A model generated the notes under the pieces. The model searched no databases and had not been told where the DNA came from. It was given only the letters and a program-made list of their open reading frames with translations. Made by a program: the position numbers and the translations under genes. A DNA stretch of 54,525 nucleotides from Pengzhenrongella frigida (GTDB lineage: Bacteria; Actinomycetota; Actinomycetes; Actinomycetales; Cellulomonadaceae). This document shows positions 18,184-34,275 of the stretch, in pieces (within the stretch, counting starts at the first letter, position 1; every line of letters starts with the position of its first letter). Where the stretch lies: the NCBI RefSeq assembly GCF_004168625.1, contig NZ_SDWW01000029.1, forward strand, positions 1 to 54,525, written 5' to 3'.

Positions 18184-19505
18184 TGTTCGACCGCCTTGAG
18201 GTTGATCTCGAGGCCGAGGAGCCGGGTGATGACGGAGTCGCTGGCCGGCACGCCGGTGTGCCGCCCGGGGTTGTAGCGGGCCGGGGCCAGGACGCCCGGC
18301 AGCACCGCCGCGACGTCGATCCAGTCGAGCACGCCCCGGTCGGCCAGATCGGCGAGGTTGCTCTCGACCAGGTCGCGGATCGGGCCGGGGTGCCGGTAGG
18401 CCGCGCGGATCGCCGCGTTCGCACCGGCCGGAGCCGGCGCCCGTCCGAGCGGCCCGAGGGGGACTCCCATCCGGCCCGCCTTGCCCACCACCCGACGTCG
18501 GAGGTTGCGCGACCTGCGCGTGAACGACGGTTCGAGCACCGCGCCGCCGCCGTAGGTCGTCACCGGCAGGGAGAACAGCGTCGGGAGCGCCTGCTTCTGG
18601 ATCTCCTGGTACAGGTACGCCTTCTGGCGGTACCGGGTGGGCAGGCTCAGGCAGAAGTCCAGCCAGGCCTGGCTCAGGAACGGCGTGCAGATCGTGTAGT
18701 CGCGCAGCAGACGCGTGCCGGTGTTGGACCGGGCGAGGATGCCGAACTCGAGCTGGTCGTAGAAGTACACGGTGTCGTCGTCGAACCACGGCTCCGACGG
18801 CATCGCGGACCGCGGATCGAACCCCGGGCGGGCGAGCCGTTGCCAGTCCGGCAGCAGCTGCGTCTCGAGGAACTCGTCCACCGCCGCCGTCCAGGTCCAC
18901 TCCTCGCCCGCCACAGGGGTCCGGAAGTCGCCGGCCTCGTCCCCGCACAGGCCGTCCCAGAACACGTTGTCCGGCCCGACCCGCGCGTGCAGCAGATAGC
19001 TCAGGTACCGCTGGCCGAACGGGAACGGCAACGGGATCTGCCGCGCCAGGACGGAGTCCACGAGGCCCTGCGTGGTCCACTCCACACCGGCCGACCCGAG
19101 GGTCTCGTGCCGGACGCCGGCCACCGTGGCCACCCGGGCGGCGAAGTCGAAGTCCTGCTCCCCGGGCCTCCCGAACGTCACGGCGAGGATCTCGGACCGG
19201 TCGAAGATCTCGAGCAGGCTGCCCAGGATCGTGCGGGAGTCGAGCCCGCCGCTGAGGAACACGACCTGGTCCCCGCGGGTGCCCGCGGCCGAGGCGGCCT
19301 GCTCGACGGCGGCCCGCAGCGCGCGCACGCCCTCGGTCACCAGGGCCTGCTCCGACACCGTGGCCGGGTCGCGTCGCGGCCGGCGGGTCCAGCGCGCCAG
19401 CAGTCGCAGGGGATCCGGGCCGTCCGCGTCGGGGACGTACCCGAGGGCGAGGTACTGCTCGAGCTGTGCGGCGTCGAAGCCCGGCCACGACCCGTGCTCC
19501 CTCAT
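18159..19505 (-). CDS. Asparagine synthetase-like enzyme without glutaminase domain
   Basis: 448 residues. The core is the ATP-pyrophosphatase domain of asparagine synthetases: SGGLDSRT at 85-92 (PP-loop), then FGRPGEQDFDFAARVA, FWDGLCGDEAGDF and the helical C-terminal half. The usual N-terminal glutamine-hydrolysing domain with a catalytic Cys2 is absent; only a short remnant of its linker (YLALGYVPD) remains at 18-26. The enzyme would adenylate a carboxylate and join it to an amine, but not necessarily make asparagine. Relatives occur in lasso-peptide and polysaccharide loci, yet no such genes are nearby. It interrupts the usual rho-rpmE neighbourhood on the opposite strand. Start ATG 19505 has a G-rich site upstream. 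Confidence 0.75.
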   Translation of the reverse strand: MREHGSWPGFDAAQLEQYLALGYVPDADGPDPLRLLARWTRRPRRDPATVSEQALVTEGVRALRAAVEQAASAAGTRGDQVVFLSGGLDSRTILGSLLEIFDRSEILAVTFGRPGEQDFDFAARVATVAGVRHETLGSAGVEWTTQGLVDSVLARQIPLPFPFGQRYLSYLLHARVGPDNVFWDGLCGDEAGDFRTPVAGEEWTWTAAVDEFLETQLLPDWQRLARPGFDPRSAMPSEPWFDDDTVYFYDQLEFGILARSNTGTRLLRDYTICTPFLSQAWLDFCLSLPTRYRQKAYLYQEIQKQALPTLFSLPVTTYGGGAVLEPSFTRRSRNLRRRVVGKAGRMGVPLGPLGRAPAPAGANAAIRAAYRHPGPIRDLVESNLADLADRGVLDWIDVAAVLPGVLAPARYNPGRHTGVPASDSVITRLLGLEINLKAVEQHRSRPGS

Positions 19506-19644
19506 GGAGGCCCCCCGTGCAGACTCGGTGCTGGCGTACCGGCGGTGACCTGGGACGTCTGAGGTCGAGGCTAACAATCTGGTCCTCGCCGCGCCGGGGT
19601 TCGTCGTCCCACCGGTGGGCGGATGGGGCGGGGAAACGGGAACA

Positions 19645-19674
19645 TTCGGAACCCCGGCCCTGTTCTGGCACAAT
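19645..19674 (+). promoter_or_regulatory. Candidate rpmE promoter
   Basis: TTCGGA (19645-19650), an 18-base spacer and CACAAT (19669-19674) form a plausible sigma-70-type promoter 70 bases before rpmE, in the divergent gap shared with the asparagine synthetase-like gene. The rest of the gap (19506-19640) shows no further clear signal. Confidence 0.4.
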
Positions 19675-19743
19675 GTCCAACCGGTCTCCGGTTCACGTGA
19701 GCGCGCCGCGCTCGCGACCCGGGGCAGTTACCGAGGAGATCTC

Positions 19744-19992
19744 GTGAAGAAGAACATCCACCCCGAGTACGTGCTGACGACGGTGACCTGCACCTGCGGC
19801 AACACCTTCACCACGCACTCGACGGAGAAGTCCGGCGACGTTCGCGCCGACGTCTGCAACGCCTGCCACCCGTTCTACACGGGCAAGCAGAAGATCCTCG
19901 ACACCGGCGGTCGCGTGGCCCGCTTCGAGGCCCGCTACGGCAAGAAGAAGGTCGCCGCGCCGGCGGTCGAGGAGACCGTCGCCCCGAGCTAG
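19744..19992 (+). CDS. rpmE: Large-subunit ribosomal protein L31
   Basis: 82 residues from GTG 19744 with GAGGAG upstream. It begins KKNIHPEYV and has the zinc-binding form of L31: C-x-C (TCTCGN) and C-x2-C-H (CNACHPF), followed by [17 protein letters not shown]. The Ala/Glu-rich tail is typical of actinobacteria. The zinc-type L31 is usually replaced by a zinc-free paralogue under zinc starvation. Confidence 0.97.
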   Translation: MKKNIHPEYVLTTVTCTCGNTFTTHSTEKSGDVRADVCNACHPFYTGKQKILDTGGRVARFEARYGKKKVAAPAVEETVAPS

Positions 19993-20003
19993 CGACCAGA
20001 CCG

Positions 20004-20068
20004 CGCCGGTGGATCCGGGGCGCCGCCCTCCATGGCGGCTCCCGGGCCCACCGGCGTTGTTGTGTGTA
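20004..20068 (+). terminator. Terminator after rpmE
   Basis: CGCCGGTGG (20004-20012) pairs with CCACCGGCG (20048-20056), with a further inner stem (GCCGCC/GGCGGC), followed by TTGTTGTGTGT. The T-rich tail makes it one of the best intrinsic terminators in the window. Confidence 0.7.
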
Positions 20069-20112
20069 CCGACGCCCGACGGGTGCGGGGACGATCAACG
20101 GGAAGGTCAGTC

Positions 20113-21207
20113 ATGAGCGAGGACTTCGGGGTCGTGGAGCCGCTGCTCGCGGAGCACGCCCACATCGAGACCCAGCTCGCCGACCCGGCGGTGCACGCCG
20201 ACGCGGGCCGGGCCCGCACGCTCGGCCGGCGGTACGCCGAGCTCGGTCAGGTCGTCGCCGCGTACCGCGCCTGGCACCAGGCCTCCCAGGACCTGGACGA
20301 GGCGACCGAGATCGCGCAGGACGACGCGTCGTTCGCGGCCGAGCTGCCCGCGCTCGCGCTGACCTGCGACGAGGCGGCCGAACGGCTGCGGCGCGTGCTG
20401 ATCCCGCGCGACCCCGACGACGCGCGCGACGTGATCCTCGAGATCAAGGCGGGCGAGGGTGGCGAGGAGTCCGCGCTGTTCGCCGGCGACCTGCTGCGCA
20501 TGTACCTGCGGTACGCGGAGCGGCGCGGCTGGAAGACCGAGCTGATCGAGGCGACCGAGTCGGACCTCGGGGGCTACAAGGACGTCCAGGTTGCGGTCAA
20601 GTCCCGCGGTGTGCCGACGGATCCGGGTGACGGGGTCTGGGCGTCGCTCAAGTACGAGGGCGGCGTGCACCGCGTCCAGCGCGTGCCCGTGACCGAGTCG
20701 CAGGGCCGCATCCATACCTCGGCCGCCGGCGTGCTCGTGTTCCCCGAGGCAGACGACCCCGGCGAGGTCGAGATCGACCAGAACGACCTGCGCATCGACG
20801 TCTACCGGTCGTCCGGCCCGGGTGGGCAGTCCGTGAACACCACCGACTCCGCGGTCCGGATCACGCACCTCCCGACCGGCATCGTCGTGTCCATGCAGAA
20901 CGAGAAGTCCCAGCTGCAGAACCGCGAGCAGGGCATGCGCGTGCTGCGTGCCCGGATCTTGGCCGCGCGGGCCGAGGCGGAGGCGGCCGCGCAGTCCGTG
21001 GCGCGGCGTTCGCAGGTGCGCACCGTGGACCGTTCCGAGCGCATCCGCACCTACAACTACCCGGAGAACCGCATCGCCGACCACCGCACCGGGTTCAAGG
21101 CCTACAACCTCGACACCGTGCTCGACGGCGATCTCGAGCCAGTCATCCGCAGCGCCATCGAGGCGGACGAGGCTGCCCGGCTGGCGGCCGCGGGCGAGCT
21201 CGTGTGA
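20113..21207 (+). CDS. prfA: Peptide chain release factor 1
   Basis: 364 residues. The anticodon-like PVT (192-194, in [14 protein letters not shown]) marks RF1, which reads UAA and UAG, and the catalytic GGQ is at 237-239 in [17 protein letters not shown]. The GGQ glutamine is the target of the PrmC methylase, whose gene overlaps the prfA stop (GTGA). Good GGAAGG ribosome binding site before ATG 20113. Confidence 0.97.
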   Translation: MSEDFGVVEPLLAEHAHIETQLADPAVHADAGRARTLGRRYAELGQVVAAYRAWHQASQDLDEATEIAQDDASFAAELPALALTCDEAAERLRRVLIPRDPDDARDVILEIKAGEGGEESALFAGDLLRMYLRYAERRGWKTELIEATESDLGGYKDVQVAVKSRGVPTDPGDGVWASLKYEGGVHRVQRVPVTESQGRIHTSAAGVLVFPEADDPGEVEIDQNDLRIDVYRSSGPGGQSVNTTDSAVRITHLPTGIVVSMQNEKSQLQNREQGMRVLRARILAARAEAEAAAQSVARRSQVRTVDRSERIRTYNYPENRIADHRTGFKAYNLDTVLDGDLEPVIRSAIEADEAARLAAAGELV

Positions 21208-22196
21208 CCCTGCCCGACGACGCACCGACGGGCCCCGCTGAGCCGACGGGCCCCACTGAGCCGACGGGCCTCGCCGGACCGACGGGCCTCGCTGAGGCGC
21301 TGCGCGCCGCCGAGCGCGCACTGACCGACGCCGGGGTGCCGTCGCCGCGGGTCGATGCCGAGCTGCTGGCCGCGCACCTGCTCGGCATCAGCCGCGGCGA
21401 GCTGCAGGTCGCCGCGATCCTGGGACGGTCGGCCCCCGCGGGCTTCGCCGATCTGGTGGCGCGCCGGGCCACCCGGGTCCCGCTGCAGCACCTCACGGGT
21501 TCCGCGCCCTTCCGTGGCCTCGAGCTCGCCGTCGGACCCGGGGTGTTCGTCCCGCGACCGGAGACCGAGCAGGTGGCCCAGGCGGCCATCGACGTCGCCC
21601 GCGACGTGGTGCGTGTGCGCGGTGACGTGCTGGTCGTCGACCTGTGCACGGGGTCGGCGGCGATCGCGCTCGCCGTGGCGCACGAGGTCCCGGGCGCCGT
21701 CGTGCACGGTGTCGAGCTGGACGCGAGCGCGCACGCCTGGGCCGAGCGCAACGTGCTGGCCACCGCCCCCGCACTGGCGGGCCGGGTGATCCTGCACCGC
21801 GGGGACGCGCGCACCGCCCTGACCGAGCTCGACGGGTCGGTCGACGTCGTCGTGTCCAACCCCCCGTACGTCCCACCGGGCGCGGTCCCCGTGGACCCCG
21901 AGGTCGCTCAGCACGATCCGGCGGTGGCGCTCTACGGGCTGGGTGCCGACGGGCTCGAGGTGCCGCGCGGGATCGTGGCCGCGGCGGCCCGGCTGCTGCG
22001 GCCCGGCGGCCTGCTCGTGCTCGAGCACGCCGAGGTCCAGGCCGCCGCCGCGCGCGCGATGGTCGACCGGGTGGGTGCGTTCACCCTGGCGACCACCGGG
22101 CTCGACCTCACCGGTCGCGCGCGCATGGTGCTCGCCCGCCGCACGAGCGTCGGTGCGCACCCGTCGGCCCCCGACGTGGAACACTCGCCGTCGTGA
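21204..22196 (+). CDS. prmC: Release factor glutamine methyltransferase
   Basis: 330 residues; methylates the GGQ glutamine of release factors with S-adenosylmethionine. It has the N-terminal helical domain (about 28-100), the SAM motif [15 protein letters not shown] and the catalytic NPPY at 219-222. The first 30 residues are four copies of a PTG-x3 unit encoded by an 18-base tandem repeat, not part of the conserved fold. Coupled to prfA and to the next gene by GTGA overlaps. Confidence 0.95.
   Translation: MTLPDDAPTGPAEPTGPTEPTGLAGPTGLAEALRAAERALTDAGVPSPRVDAELLAAHLLGISRGELQVAAILGRSAPAGFADLVARRATRVPLQHLTGSAPFRGLELAVGPGVFVPRPETEQVAQAAIDVARDVVRVRGDVLVVDLCTGSAAIALAVAHEVPGAVVHGVELDASAHAWAERNVLATAPALAGRVILHRGDARTALTELDGSVDVVVSNPPYVPPGAVPVDPEVAQHDPAVALYGLGADGLEVPRGIVAAAARLLRPGGLLVLEHAEVQAAAARAMVDRVGAFTLATTGLDLTGRARMVLARRTSVGAHPSAPDVEHSPS
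21225..21296 (+). repeat. 18-base tandem repeat in the prmC N-terminus
   Basis: Four units at 21225-21242, 21243-21260, 21261-21278 and 21279-21296, each starting CCGACGGGCC. They encode [18 protein letters not shown] and PTGLAE. The unit is a multiple of three, so copy-number change keeps the frame. Confidence 0.9.
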
Positions 22197-22882
22197 GCGA
22201 GCAGAGCCGTCGCATGGAAGCCGGAAACCCGAACACCTGGGGCGCCGCCGTCGACGAGGCCGTCAACGCGGTCACCCGCGGTGCGCTCGTCGTGCTGCCG
22301 ACGGACACCGTCTACGGCATCGGGGCCGACGCGTTCAACCCCGACGCCGTCGCGGCGCTGCTGGCCGCGAAGGGACGCGGACGTCAGCTCCCGCCGCCCG
22401 TGCTCGTGCCCGACGTGCGCACGCTCGACGGCCTCGCGGCCGACGTCCCGCAGGCGGTACGTGACCTGGTCGCGGCCTTCTGGCCGGGCGGGCTCACCGT
22501 CATCTGCCGGGCGCAGCCCTCGCTCGCGTGGGACCTCGGGGAGACCGGCGGCACCGTGGCGCTCCGCATGCCCGACCACCCGACCGCGCTCGCGCTGCTG
22601 CGCCGCACCGGTCCGCTCGCGGTCTCGAGCGCGAACCGCACCGGCCAGCCGGCCGCGCTCACCGCGACCGACGCCCTCGACCAGCTGGGCAGCTCCGTGG
22701 CGGTCTACCTCGACGCGGGCGTCGCCCCCGGTGGGGTCGCCTCGACGATCGTGGACGCGACCGGCGGCGAGCTCCGGCTCGTCCGCGCGGGCGCCATCGA
22801 CCTCGCCACGCTGCGCACGGTCGCGCCGGTCGTCGACCCGGCCTCGGCCGCCGGCGAGGCCCCGACGGAGGAGCCCAGGTGA
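22193..22882 (+). CDS. L-threonylcarbamoyladenylate synthase
   Basis: 229 residues of the Sua5/YciO/YrdC family; makes threonylcarbamoyl-AMP from threonine, bicarbonate and ATP for the t6A37 modification of ANN-reading tRNAs. Seen: [28 protein letters not shown] (basic substrate-binding loop), [29 protein letters not shown] and [13 protein letters not shown]. It is the short, single-domain form. GTG 22193 overlaps the prmC stop; ATG 22214 is a possible later start. The prfA-prmC-sua5 order is a common translation-related cluster. Confidence 0.93.
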   Translation: MSEQSRRMEAGNPNTWGAAVDEAVNAVTRGALVVLPTDTVYGIGADAFNPDAVAALLAAKGRGRQLPPPVLVPDVRTLDGLAADVPQAVRDLVAAFWPGGLTVICRAQPSLAWDLGETGGTVALRMPDHPTALALLRRTGPLAVSSANRTGQPAALTATDALDQLGSSVAVYLDAGVAPGGVASTIVDATGGELRLVRAGAIDLATLRTVAPVVDPASAAGEAPTEEPR

Positions 22883-24051
22883 AGGCCTACCTGCTCGTCC
22901 TGCTGATCGCCGCGGCGGTCACCTACCTCACGACTCCGATCGCCCGCTGGGTCGCACTGCGCTCGGGCGCGATCACCGCGGTCCGGGCCCGCGACGTGCA
23001 CTCCATCCCCACGCCTCGACTCGGTGGCATCGCGATGCTCGCCGGCATCGCCGTCGCGCTGCTCGTCGCCAGCCAGATCCCGTTCCTCGAGGGCGTGTTC
23101 GAGGACTCCCGTCGAGCCTGGGGGATCCTGGGGGCGGCGACGATGGTCTGCCTCCTGGGCGTCGCGGACGACATCTGGGACCTGGACTGGGTGACCAAGC
23201 TCGTCGGCCAGGTGCTGGCAGCCGGGTACCTCGCCTGGAGCGGGGTGCTGCTCTACCAGCTCCCGATCGGCGGGGTGCTCATCGCGTCCCCGCGGCTGTG
23301 GCTCTTCCTCACCATCCTCACGGTCGTCGTGGCCATGAACGCGGTGAACTTCGTGGACGGCCTCGACGGTCTGGCCGCCGGCATGATCGCGATCGGCGGC
23401 ACGGCGTTCTTCGTCTACTCCTACCTGCTGACGAAGTCGGCCAGCCCGACGGACGTGTCCAACCTCGCGACGCTGGTGATCGCCGTCCTGGTGGGGGCGT
23501 GCCTCGGCTTCCTGCCGCACAACTTCCACCCGGCCCGGATCTTCATGGGGGACTCCGGCTCGATGCTGATCGGGCTCCTCATCGCGGCCGCCGCGATCGT
23601 GGTCACCGGGCAGATCGATCCGGAGGTCGTCTCGAACCGGCAGACCATCCCGGCGTTCCTGCCGATCCTGCTCCCGATCGCCGTGCTGCTGCTGCCCCTG
23701 CTCGACATGGGCCTGGCGGTGACCCGTCGGGTGGGGGCGGGGACCTCGCCCTTCCACCCCGACCGCATGCACCTGCACCACCGGCTGTTGGCCCTCGGGC
23801 ACTCGCACCAGCGGGCGGTGGTCATCATGTATCTGTGGACGGCGGTGTTCGCGTTCGGTGCGGCCGCGCTCGTCATGTTCTCCACCACCACGGTGCTGGT
23901 CCTGCTCGCGGTCGGGGTGCTCGTCGCGTCGGGGCTCACGCTCGGTCCGCTGCGCGGACGCGTGCACACCTCCAGCCTGGCCACCCCGGTGCCGGTGCCG
24001 GACGCCCCGCGCATCGACCTCCCCGGCTCCGACGAAGGGAACCACCCATGA
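22879..24051 (+). CDS. wecA: WecA/TagO-like polyprenyl-phosphate GlcNAc-1-phosphate transferase
   Basis: 390 residues with about 11 membrane segments. It moves a sugar-1-phosphate from UDP-sugar to the lipid carrier, starting cell wall polymer synthesis (arabinogalactan linker or teichoic-acid-like polymers in related bacteria). Motifs: [20 protein letters not shown] (97-103), [15 protein letters not shown] (D160), IFMGDSGS (GDSGS at 224-228) and the HLHH nucleotide-sugar loop (298-301). The gene lies just before the ATP synthase genes, as in mycobacteria. GTG 22879 overlaps the previous stop, and the atpI-like gene overlaps its end. Confidence 0.92.
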   Translation: MKAYLLVLLIAAAVTYLTTPIARWVALRSGAITAVRARDVHSIPTPRLGGIAMLAGIAVALLVASQIPFLEGVFEDSRRAWGILGAATMVCLLGVADDIWDLDWVTKLVGQVLAAGYLAWSGVLLYQLPIGGVLIASPRLWLFLTILTVVVAMNAVNFVDGLDGLAAGMIAIGGTAFFVYSYLLTKSASPTDVSNLATLVIAVLVGACLGFLPHNFHPARIFMGDSGSMLIGLLIAAAAIVVTGQIDPEVVSNRQTIPAFLPILLPIAVLLLPLLDMGLAVTRRVGAGTSPFHPDRMHLHHRLLALGHSHQRAVVIMYLWTAVFAFGAAALVMFSTTTVLVLLAVGVLVASGLTLGPLRGRVHTSSLATPVPVPDAPRIDLPGSDEGNHP

Positions 24052-24491
24052 CGAACCCCGACGACAGCCAGGCGCCGACCGGCACGGACGCGGCTCGGGC
24101 GGTGTTCCGCACGGCGCTGCGGGACATGCTCGTGCTCGTCGTCGTGCTCGCGGTGGTCGGCATCGTGGTCGGCTACCTGGCCGCCGGGATGCCGGGCGTG
24201 TGGGGTGCGGTGCTGGGCGTGGCCCTGACCGTCATCTTCTCGGGCACGACGGTCGTCTCCATGCTGACGACGGCCGGGGCGAGCGCGACCACGACCGCGG
24301 CGGTCGTCCTGGGGAGCTGGCTCGCCAAGATGCTCGTGCTCATCCTCGCGCTCGCCCTCCTGCGGCCGTTCGACTTCTACGACAAGTGGCTGCTCGGCGG
24401 GGTCCTCATGGTGGGCGTGATCGGGGCCGCCCTGATCGACTACCGGGCCGTCGCGCACGGGCGGGTGCCGAACGTCGTCCCCGGCCCGTAG
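24048..24491 (+). CDS. atpI: ATP synthase I-like membrane protein
   Basis: 147 residues. After a polar N-terminus (residues 1-20) come four hydrophobic segments: [61 protein letters not shown] and [18 protein letters not shown]. Position directly before atpB and the overall layout fit the AtpI-type proteins, which in other bacteria help assemble the c-ring. Sequence identity in this family is low, so the name rests on topology and position. ATGA overlap with wecA. Confidence 0.75.
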   Translation: MTNPDDSQAPTGTDAARAVFRTALRDMLVLVVVLAVVGIVVGYLAAGMPGVWGAVLGVALTVIFSGTTVVSMLTTAGASATTTAAVVLGSWLAKMLVLILALALLRPFDFYDKWLLGGVLMVGVIGAALIDYRAVAHGRVPNVVPGP

Positions 24492-24630
24492 CCGCATCTC
24501 CGCACGTTGGAGGACCAACCCCGCTCGCGCGGCGCATGGGTTACGCTTCCACCGATCCAATTGAGGCCAGGTCCTCCGGCGCGCACGGCTGCGCCCGAAC
24601 ACCCTGACCCACGACGACAGGGAGCCCGTT

Positions 24631-27156
<2,526 letters not shown>

Positions 27157-27234
27157 CGGTCCGGCTCACTGCCGCACCGCACCCCAGACTTTTGACGACC
27201 GCGCACCCCGCATGGTCACGACAGGAGAAGAGCA

Positions 27235-28860
<1,626 letters not shown>

Positions 28861-28862
28861 GC

Positions 28863-31305
<2,443 letters not shown>

Positions 31306-31347
31306 CGCCTCGTCCCTGCTGATCCGTTCCGAACCGAAGGAGGACCC

Positions 31348-31626
31348 GTGGCACAGCTTGACGTCGATCTCGTCGCCGCCGACCGCAAGATCTGGTCGGG
31401 GGCGGCCACCATGGTCGTCGCCCCTGCCGCGGACGGCGAGATGGGCATCCTGCCCGGTCACTCGCCGGTGCTCGCGGTGCTGCGCGCGGGGGAGGTCCGG
31501 ATCACCCCGGTCTCCGGCGAGCCGTTGCGCGGCACGATCGACAGCGGGTTCCTCTCGGTGGACGCCGACCGGGTGACGATCGTGGCGGCGTCGGTCGCGC
31601 TGATCTCCGGCACCCCGACGCGCTGA
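31348..31626 (+). CDS. atpC: ATP synthase F1 subunit epsilon, short form
   Basis: 92 residues from GTG 31348 with AAGGAGG upstream. It has the beta-sandwich domain (LDVDLVAADRKIWSG, GEMGILPGHSPVLAVL, LSVDADRVTIVAASVALI) and lacks the C-terminal helical hairpin that inhibits ATP hydrolysis in many bacteria. This short form is seen in other actinobacteria, so regulation must use another route. Confidence 0.95.
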   Translation: MAQLDVDLVAADRKIWSGAATMVVAPAADGEMGILPGHSPVLAVLRAGEVRITPVSGEPLRGTIDSGFLSVDADRVTIVAASVALISGTPTR

Positions 31627-31636
31627 TCGGGCCATC

Positions 31637-32068
31637 GTGACTGAGGCTGCGGTGATCGTCGCGGTGGGCCTGGGCCTGGCCCTGCTCGGCGTCGTCGCGA
31701 TCCTCGGTCTCGGGGCCTCCCGGCTCTCGACGCTTTCGGGACGGGTGGGGTCCTTCGTGTGCGGCGCGCGCCCGGTGTCGCCGGCCGGCGGCGCGGTGGT
31801 CGCGGGCATCGCGCAGTACGGCGCCGGTCGGCTCGACTGGTGGCGGGCCTGGTCCCTGTCGCCGCGACCCACCCGGACGTGGCGGCGGGCCGAGCTCGAA
31901 GTGATCGCGCGGTCCCTGCTCGCGGTCCCCGGCCGTCCGGACCTCTATCTCGTGCAGTGCCGCTACCGCGAGGCGGAGTTTGCATTGACGATGTCCCCGG
32001 AGGCGTACGCGGGCCTCACATCCTGGCTCGAGGCGGCGCCGCCGAGCACGCTCGAACGCGTGATCTGA
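31637..32068 (+). CDS. DUF2550 family membrane-anchored protein
   Basis: 143 residues from GTG 31637. One N-terminal membrane helix ([21 protein letters not shown]), then a cytoplasmic domain with [28 protein letters not shown] and [26 protein letters not shown]2550 proteins sit after atpC in many actinobacteria and have no known function. The strict position suggests a link to the ATP synthase or to nucS, but this is inference. Confidence 0.88.
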   Translation: MTEAAVIVAVGLGLALLGVVAILGLGASRLSTLSGRVGSFVCGARPVSPAGGAVVAGIAQYGAGRLDWWRAWSLSPRPTRTWRRAELEVIARSLLAVPGRPDLYLVQCRYREAEFALTMSPEAYAGLTSWLEAAPPSTLERVI

Positions 32069-32157
32069 CCTTCGTCACCGCGACGTCTTCGTCACCGGGC
32101 CTTCTACGGCGCTGCACCCCCGTCATCCGATCCTCGATCCGCAAGGGACACTCCACC

Positions 32158-32853
32158 GTGCGTCTGGTCATCGCGACGTGCTCGGCCGAGTACTCCGGCC
32201 GGCTCAACGCCCACCTGCCCCTGGCCACGCGCCTGCTCCTGGTCAAGGCCGACGGCAGCGTGCTGCTGCACTCCGACGGTGGTTCGTACAAGCCGCTGAA
32301 CTGGATGAGCCCGCCCTGCAAGCTGGTGGTGACCGTGCCCGACGACGCCGCGCTCGAGCGCGGCGTCGTCCAGACCTGGGCGGTCCAGCACGCCAAGAGC
32401 GACGACCGCCTGGTCATCGAGGTGCACGAGGTGCTGCACGACTCGGCCCACGAGCTCGGCCTCGACCCCGGCCTGATCAAGGACGGCGTCGAAGCCCACC
32501 TGCAGATGATGCTCGCCGCGCAGATCGAGCTGCTCGGTACCGGGCACAGCCTCGTGCGGCGCGAGTTCCCGACCGCGATCGGCCCGGTCGACATCCTCGC
32601 GAAGGACCCCGCGGGCGGGACGGTCGCCGTCGAGATCAAGCGACGCGGCGACATCGACGGCGTCGAGCAGCTGACGCGCTACCTCGAGCTGCTCAACCGC
32701 GACCCGCACCTCGCTCCGGTGCGCGGGGTGTTCGCGGCCCAGGAGATCAAGCCGCAGGCCCGCGTGCTGGCCACCGACCGCGGCATCGGCTGCCTGATCC
32801 TCGACTACGACGCCATGCGCGGCGTCGACGACTCCGGCGCCCGCCTCTTCTGA
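32158..32853 (+). CDS. nucS: Mismatch-specific endonuclease NucS/EndoMS
   Basis: 231 residues; cuts both strands at mismatches and gives actinobacteria a MutS/MutL-independent mismatch repair. N-terminal dimer and DNA-binding domain (about 1-110, starting [21 protein letters not shown]), C-terminal nuclease domain with the D-x13-E-x-K active site: D145, E159, K161 in [11 protein letters not shown] and [11 protein letters not shown] 32158 is preceded by AAGGGA about ten bases upstream. The position after atpC and DUF2550 is conserved. A palindromic element follows the stop. Confidence 0.95.
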   Translation: MRLVIATCSAEYSGRLNAHLPLATRLLLVKADGSVLLHSDGGSYKPLNWMSPPCKLVVTVPDDAALERGVVQTWAVQHAKSDDRLVIEVHEVLHDSAHELGLDPGLIKDGVEAHLQMMLAAQIELLGTGHSLVRREFPTAIGPVDILAKDPAGGTVAVEIKRRGDIDGVEQLTRYLELLNRDPHLAPVRGVFAAQEIKPQARVLATDRGIGCLILDYDAMRGVDDSGARLF

Positions 32854-32970
32854 CCCACCCCTCCCGGCCCACCCTTGCTCGCCGAATGCGGGGCTTCTGC
32901 TGGTCGGAGCGGGTGCGGAGCAGCCGATTCCCCGCACTCGGTGGCCCGGCACGGGCGGGGAGGCGGGATG
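32852..32970. repeat. Palindromic 3' element, copy B (after nucS)
   Basis: Begins at the nucS stop with CCCACCCCTCCCG, then CGAATGCGGGG (32883-32893) and CCCCGCACTCG (32930-32940), inner CTGCT/AGCAG (32897-32901, 32919-32923) and a GGGCGGGGAGGCGGG close (about 32953-32967). In the reverse orientation copy A reads GCCGAGTGCGGG...CTGCTGGTC; copy B reads GCCGAATGCGGG...CTGCTGGTC, so the cores are homologous but inverted. Ends just before the nagA start and its ribosome binding region. Confidence 0.6.
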
Positions 32971-32978
32971 ATGGGCCC

Positions 32979-34232
32979 ATGAGTGCTGCTGAGGTCGACG
33001 TCGTCCTGGTGCCTGTCGTGCTGCGGGGGCGGGTCGTGCTGCGCGACGCCGTGCTCGAGGACGCCGCAGTCGTGATCGAGGGGGACCGGATCGTGTGGGT
33101 CGGCGCGGTGTCGACCGCGACCGCGCCGGTGGCCCTGGCCGACGCCGTCGCCGCGGCACCGGCACCCGTGCCCGGCACGACGATCCTGCCCGGTCTCGTC
33201 GATGTGCACTGCCACGGCGGCGGCGGCGCGAGCTTCCCCGACGCCCTCGACGCCGACGACGCGCGGCGGGCGTCCCGCGAGCACCTGCGGCACGGGACCA
33301 CCAGCCTGGTCGCGTCCCTGGTCACGGCCGACGCCGAGACCCTCGTGCGGCAGACGGCGCTGCTCGCCGACCTGGCGGACGGCGGCGAGCTCGCCGGGAT
33401 CCACCTCGAGGGCCCCTTCCTGTCGCGCGCCCGGTGCGGTGCCCAGAACCCGGCCGACATGATCCCCGGCAGCGCCGAGCTGGTGGGCCGGATCGCGACC
33501 GCCGCCCGGGGGCACCTCGTGTCCATGACGCTCGCGCCGGAGATCGCGGGGGTCTGCGGGCCCGGCGGGGCGATCGAGGCGCTCGCCGCGGCGGGCGCCA
33601 TCCCGTCGCTCGGGCACACCAACGCGAGCGCCGAGCAGGTCGACGTCGCGATCCTCGAGGCGCGGGCCGCGTTGGCCCGCCCCGGGACGCGGTCGGCCCG
33701 CCCGACGGCCACGCACCTGTTCAACGGCATGCGCGCCCTGCACCACCGGGATCCCGGCCCGATCGCCGCGTGCCTCGGGGCAGCGGGCCGGGGCGACATG
33801 ATCGTCGAGCTGATCGCCGACGGCGTGCACCTCGCCGACGGGACCATCCGGGCGGTGTTCGACCTCGTCGGGGCGGACTCGATCGTGCTGGTCACCGACG
33901 CGATGGCGGCTGCGGGGATGCCCGACGGCACCTACGACCTGGGGCCGATGCGCGTGCGCGTGGCGGACGGGGTCGCCCGGCTCGCCGACGGCGACGCCAT
34001 CGCGGGTGGCACGGGCCACCTGCTCGACCTCGTCCGGTGCACGGTCGCCGCCGGGGTCCCGCTCGCCGACGCCGTCCGGTCCGCGAGCGGCACGTCGGCG
34101 CGTGTGCTCGGCCGCCGGGACATCGGCGCCCTCGAGGTCGGTCGCCGGGCCGACGTCGTCGTGGTCGACGCCGATCTCGCCCCGCTGCGCGTGATGCGCT
34201 CGGGGGAGTGGATCGACACGTCCGTGCTCTGA
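32979..34232 (+). CDS. nagA: N-acetylglucosamine-6-phosphate deacetylase
   Basis: 417 residues of the amidohydrolase superfamily; removes acetate from GlcNAc-6-phosphate for entry to amino-sugar metabolism. Metal and active-site motifs: DVHCHGGGG (H77, H79), HLEGPF (E144), GHTNA, THLFNGMRALHHR and VTDAMAAAG (catalytic Asp). The N-terminal beta-sandwich part starts VDVVLVPVVLRGRVVL. It stands alone, 125 bases after nucS, with no nagB or PTS gene nearby. ATG 32979 follows GGCGGGA. Confidence 0.93.
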   Translation: MSAAEVDVVLVPVVLRGRVVLRDAVLEDAAVVIEGDRIVWVGAVSTATAPVALADAVAAAPAPVPGTTILPGLVDVHCHGGGGASFPDALDADDARRASREHLRHGTTSLVASLVTADAETLVRQTALLADLADGGELAGIHLEGPFLSRARCGAQNPADMIPGSAELVGRIATAARGHLVSMTLAPEIAGVCGPGGAIEALAAAGAIPSLGHTNASAEQVDVAILEARAALARPGTRSARPTATHLFNGMRALHHRDPGPIAACLGAAGRGDMIVELIADGVHLADGTIRAVFDLVGADSIVLVTDAMAAAGMPDGTYDLGPMRVRVADGVARLADGDAIAGGTGHLLDLVRCTVAAGVPLADAVRSASGTSARVLGRRDIGALEVGRRADVVVVDADLAPLRVMRSGEWIDTSVL

Positions 34233-34248
34233 CCTGACGGCACCCCAC

Positions 34249-34263
34249 GTGCGGTGACCGCAC
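34249..34263. terminator. Small hairpin between convergent genes
   Basis: GTGCGG (34249-34254), loop TGA, CCGCAC (34258-34263), in the 43-base gap between nagA and the convergent epimerase gene. Could end transcription from both sides. Confidence 0.4.
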
Positions 34264-34275
34264 CGGGCATCGCCC

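Noticed and set aside
24492-24630. Small gene between atpI and atpB
   Set aside because: No frame with start, ribosome binding site and stop of useful length was found; the segment is better read as leader of atpB.
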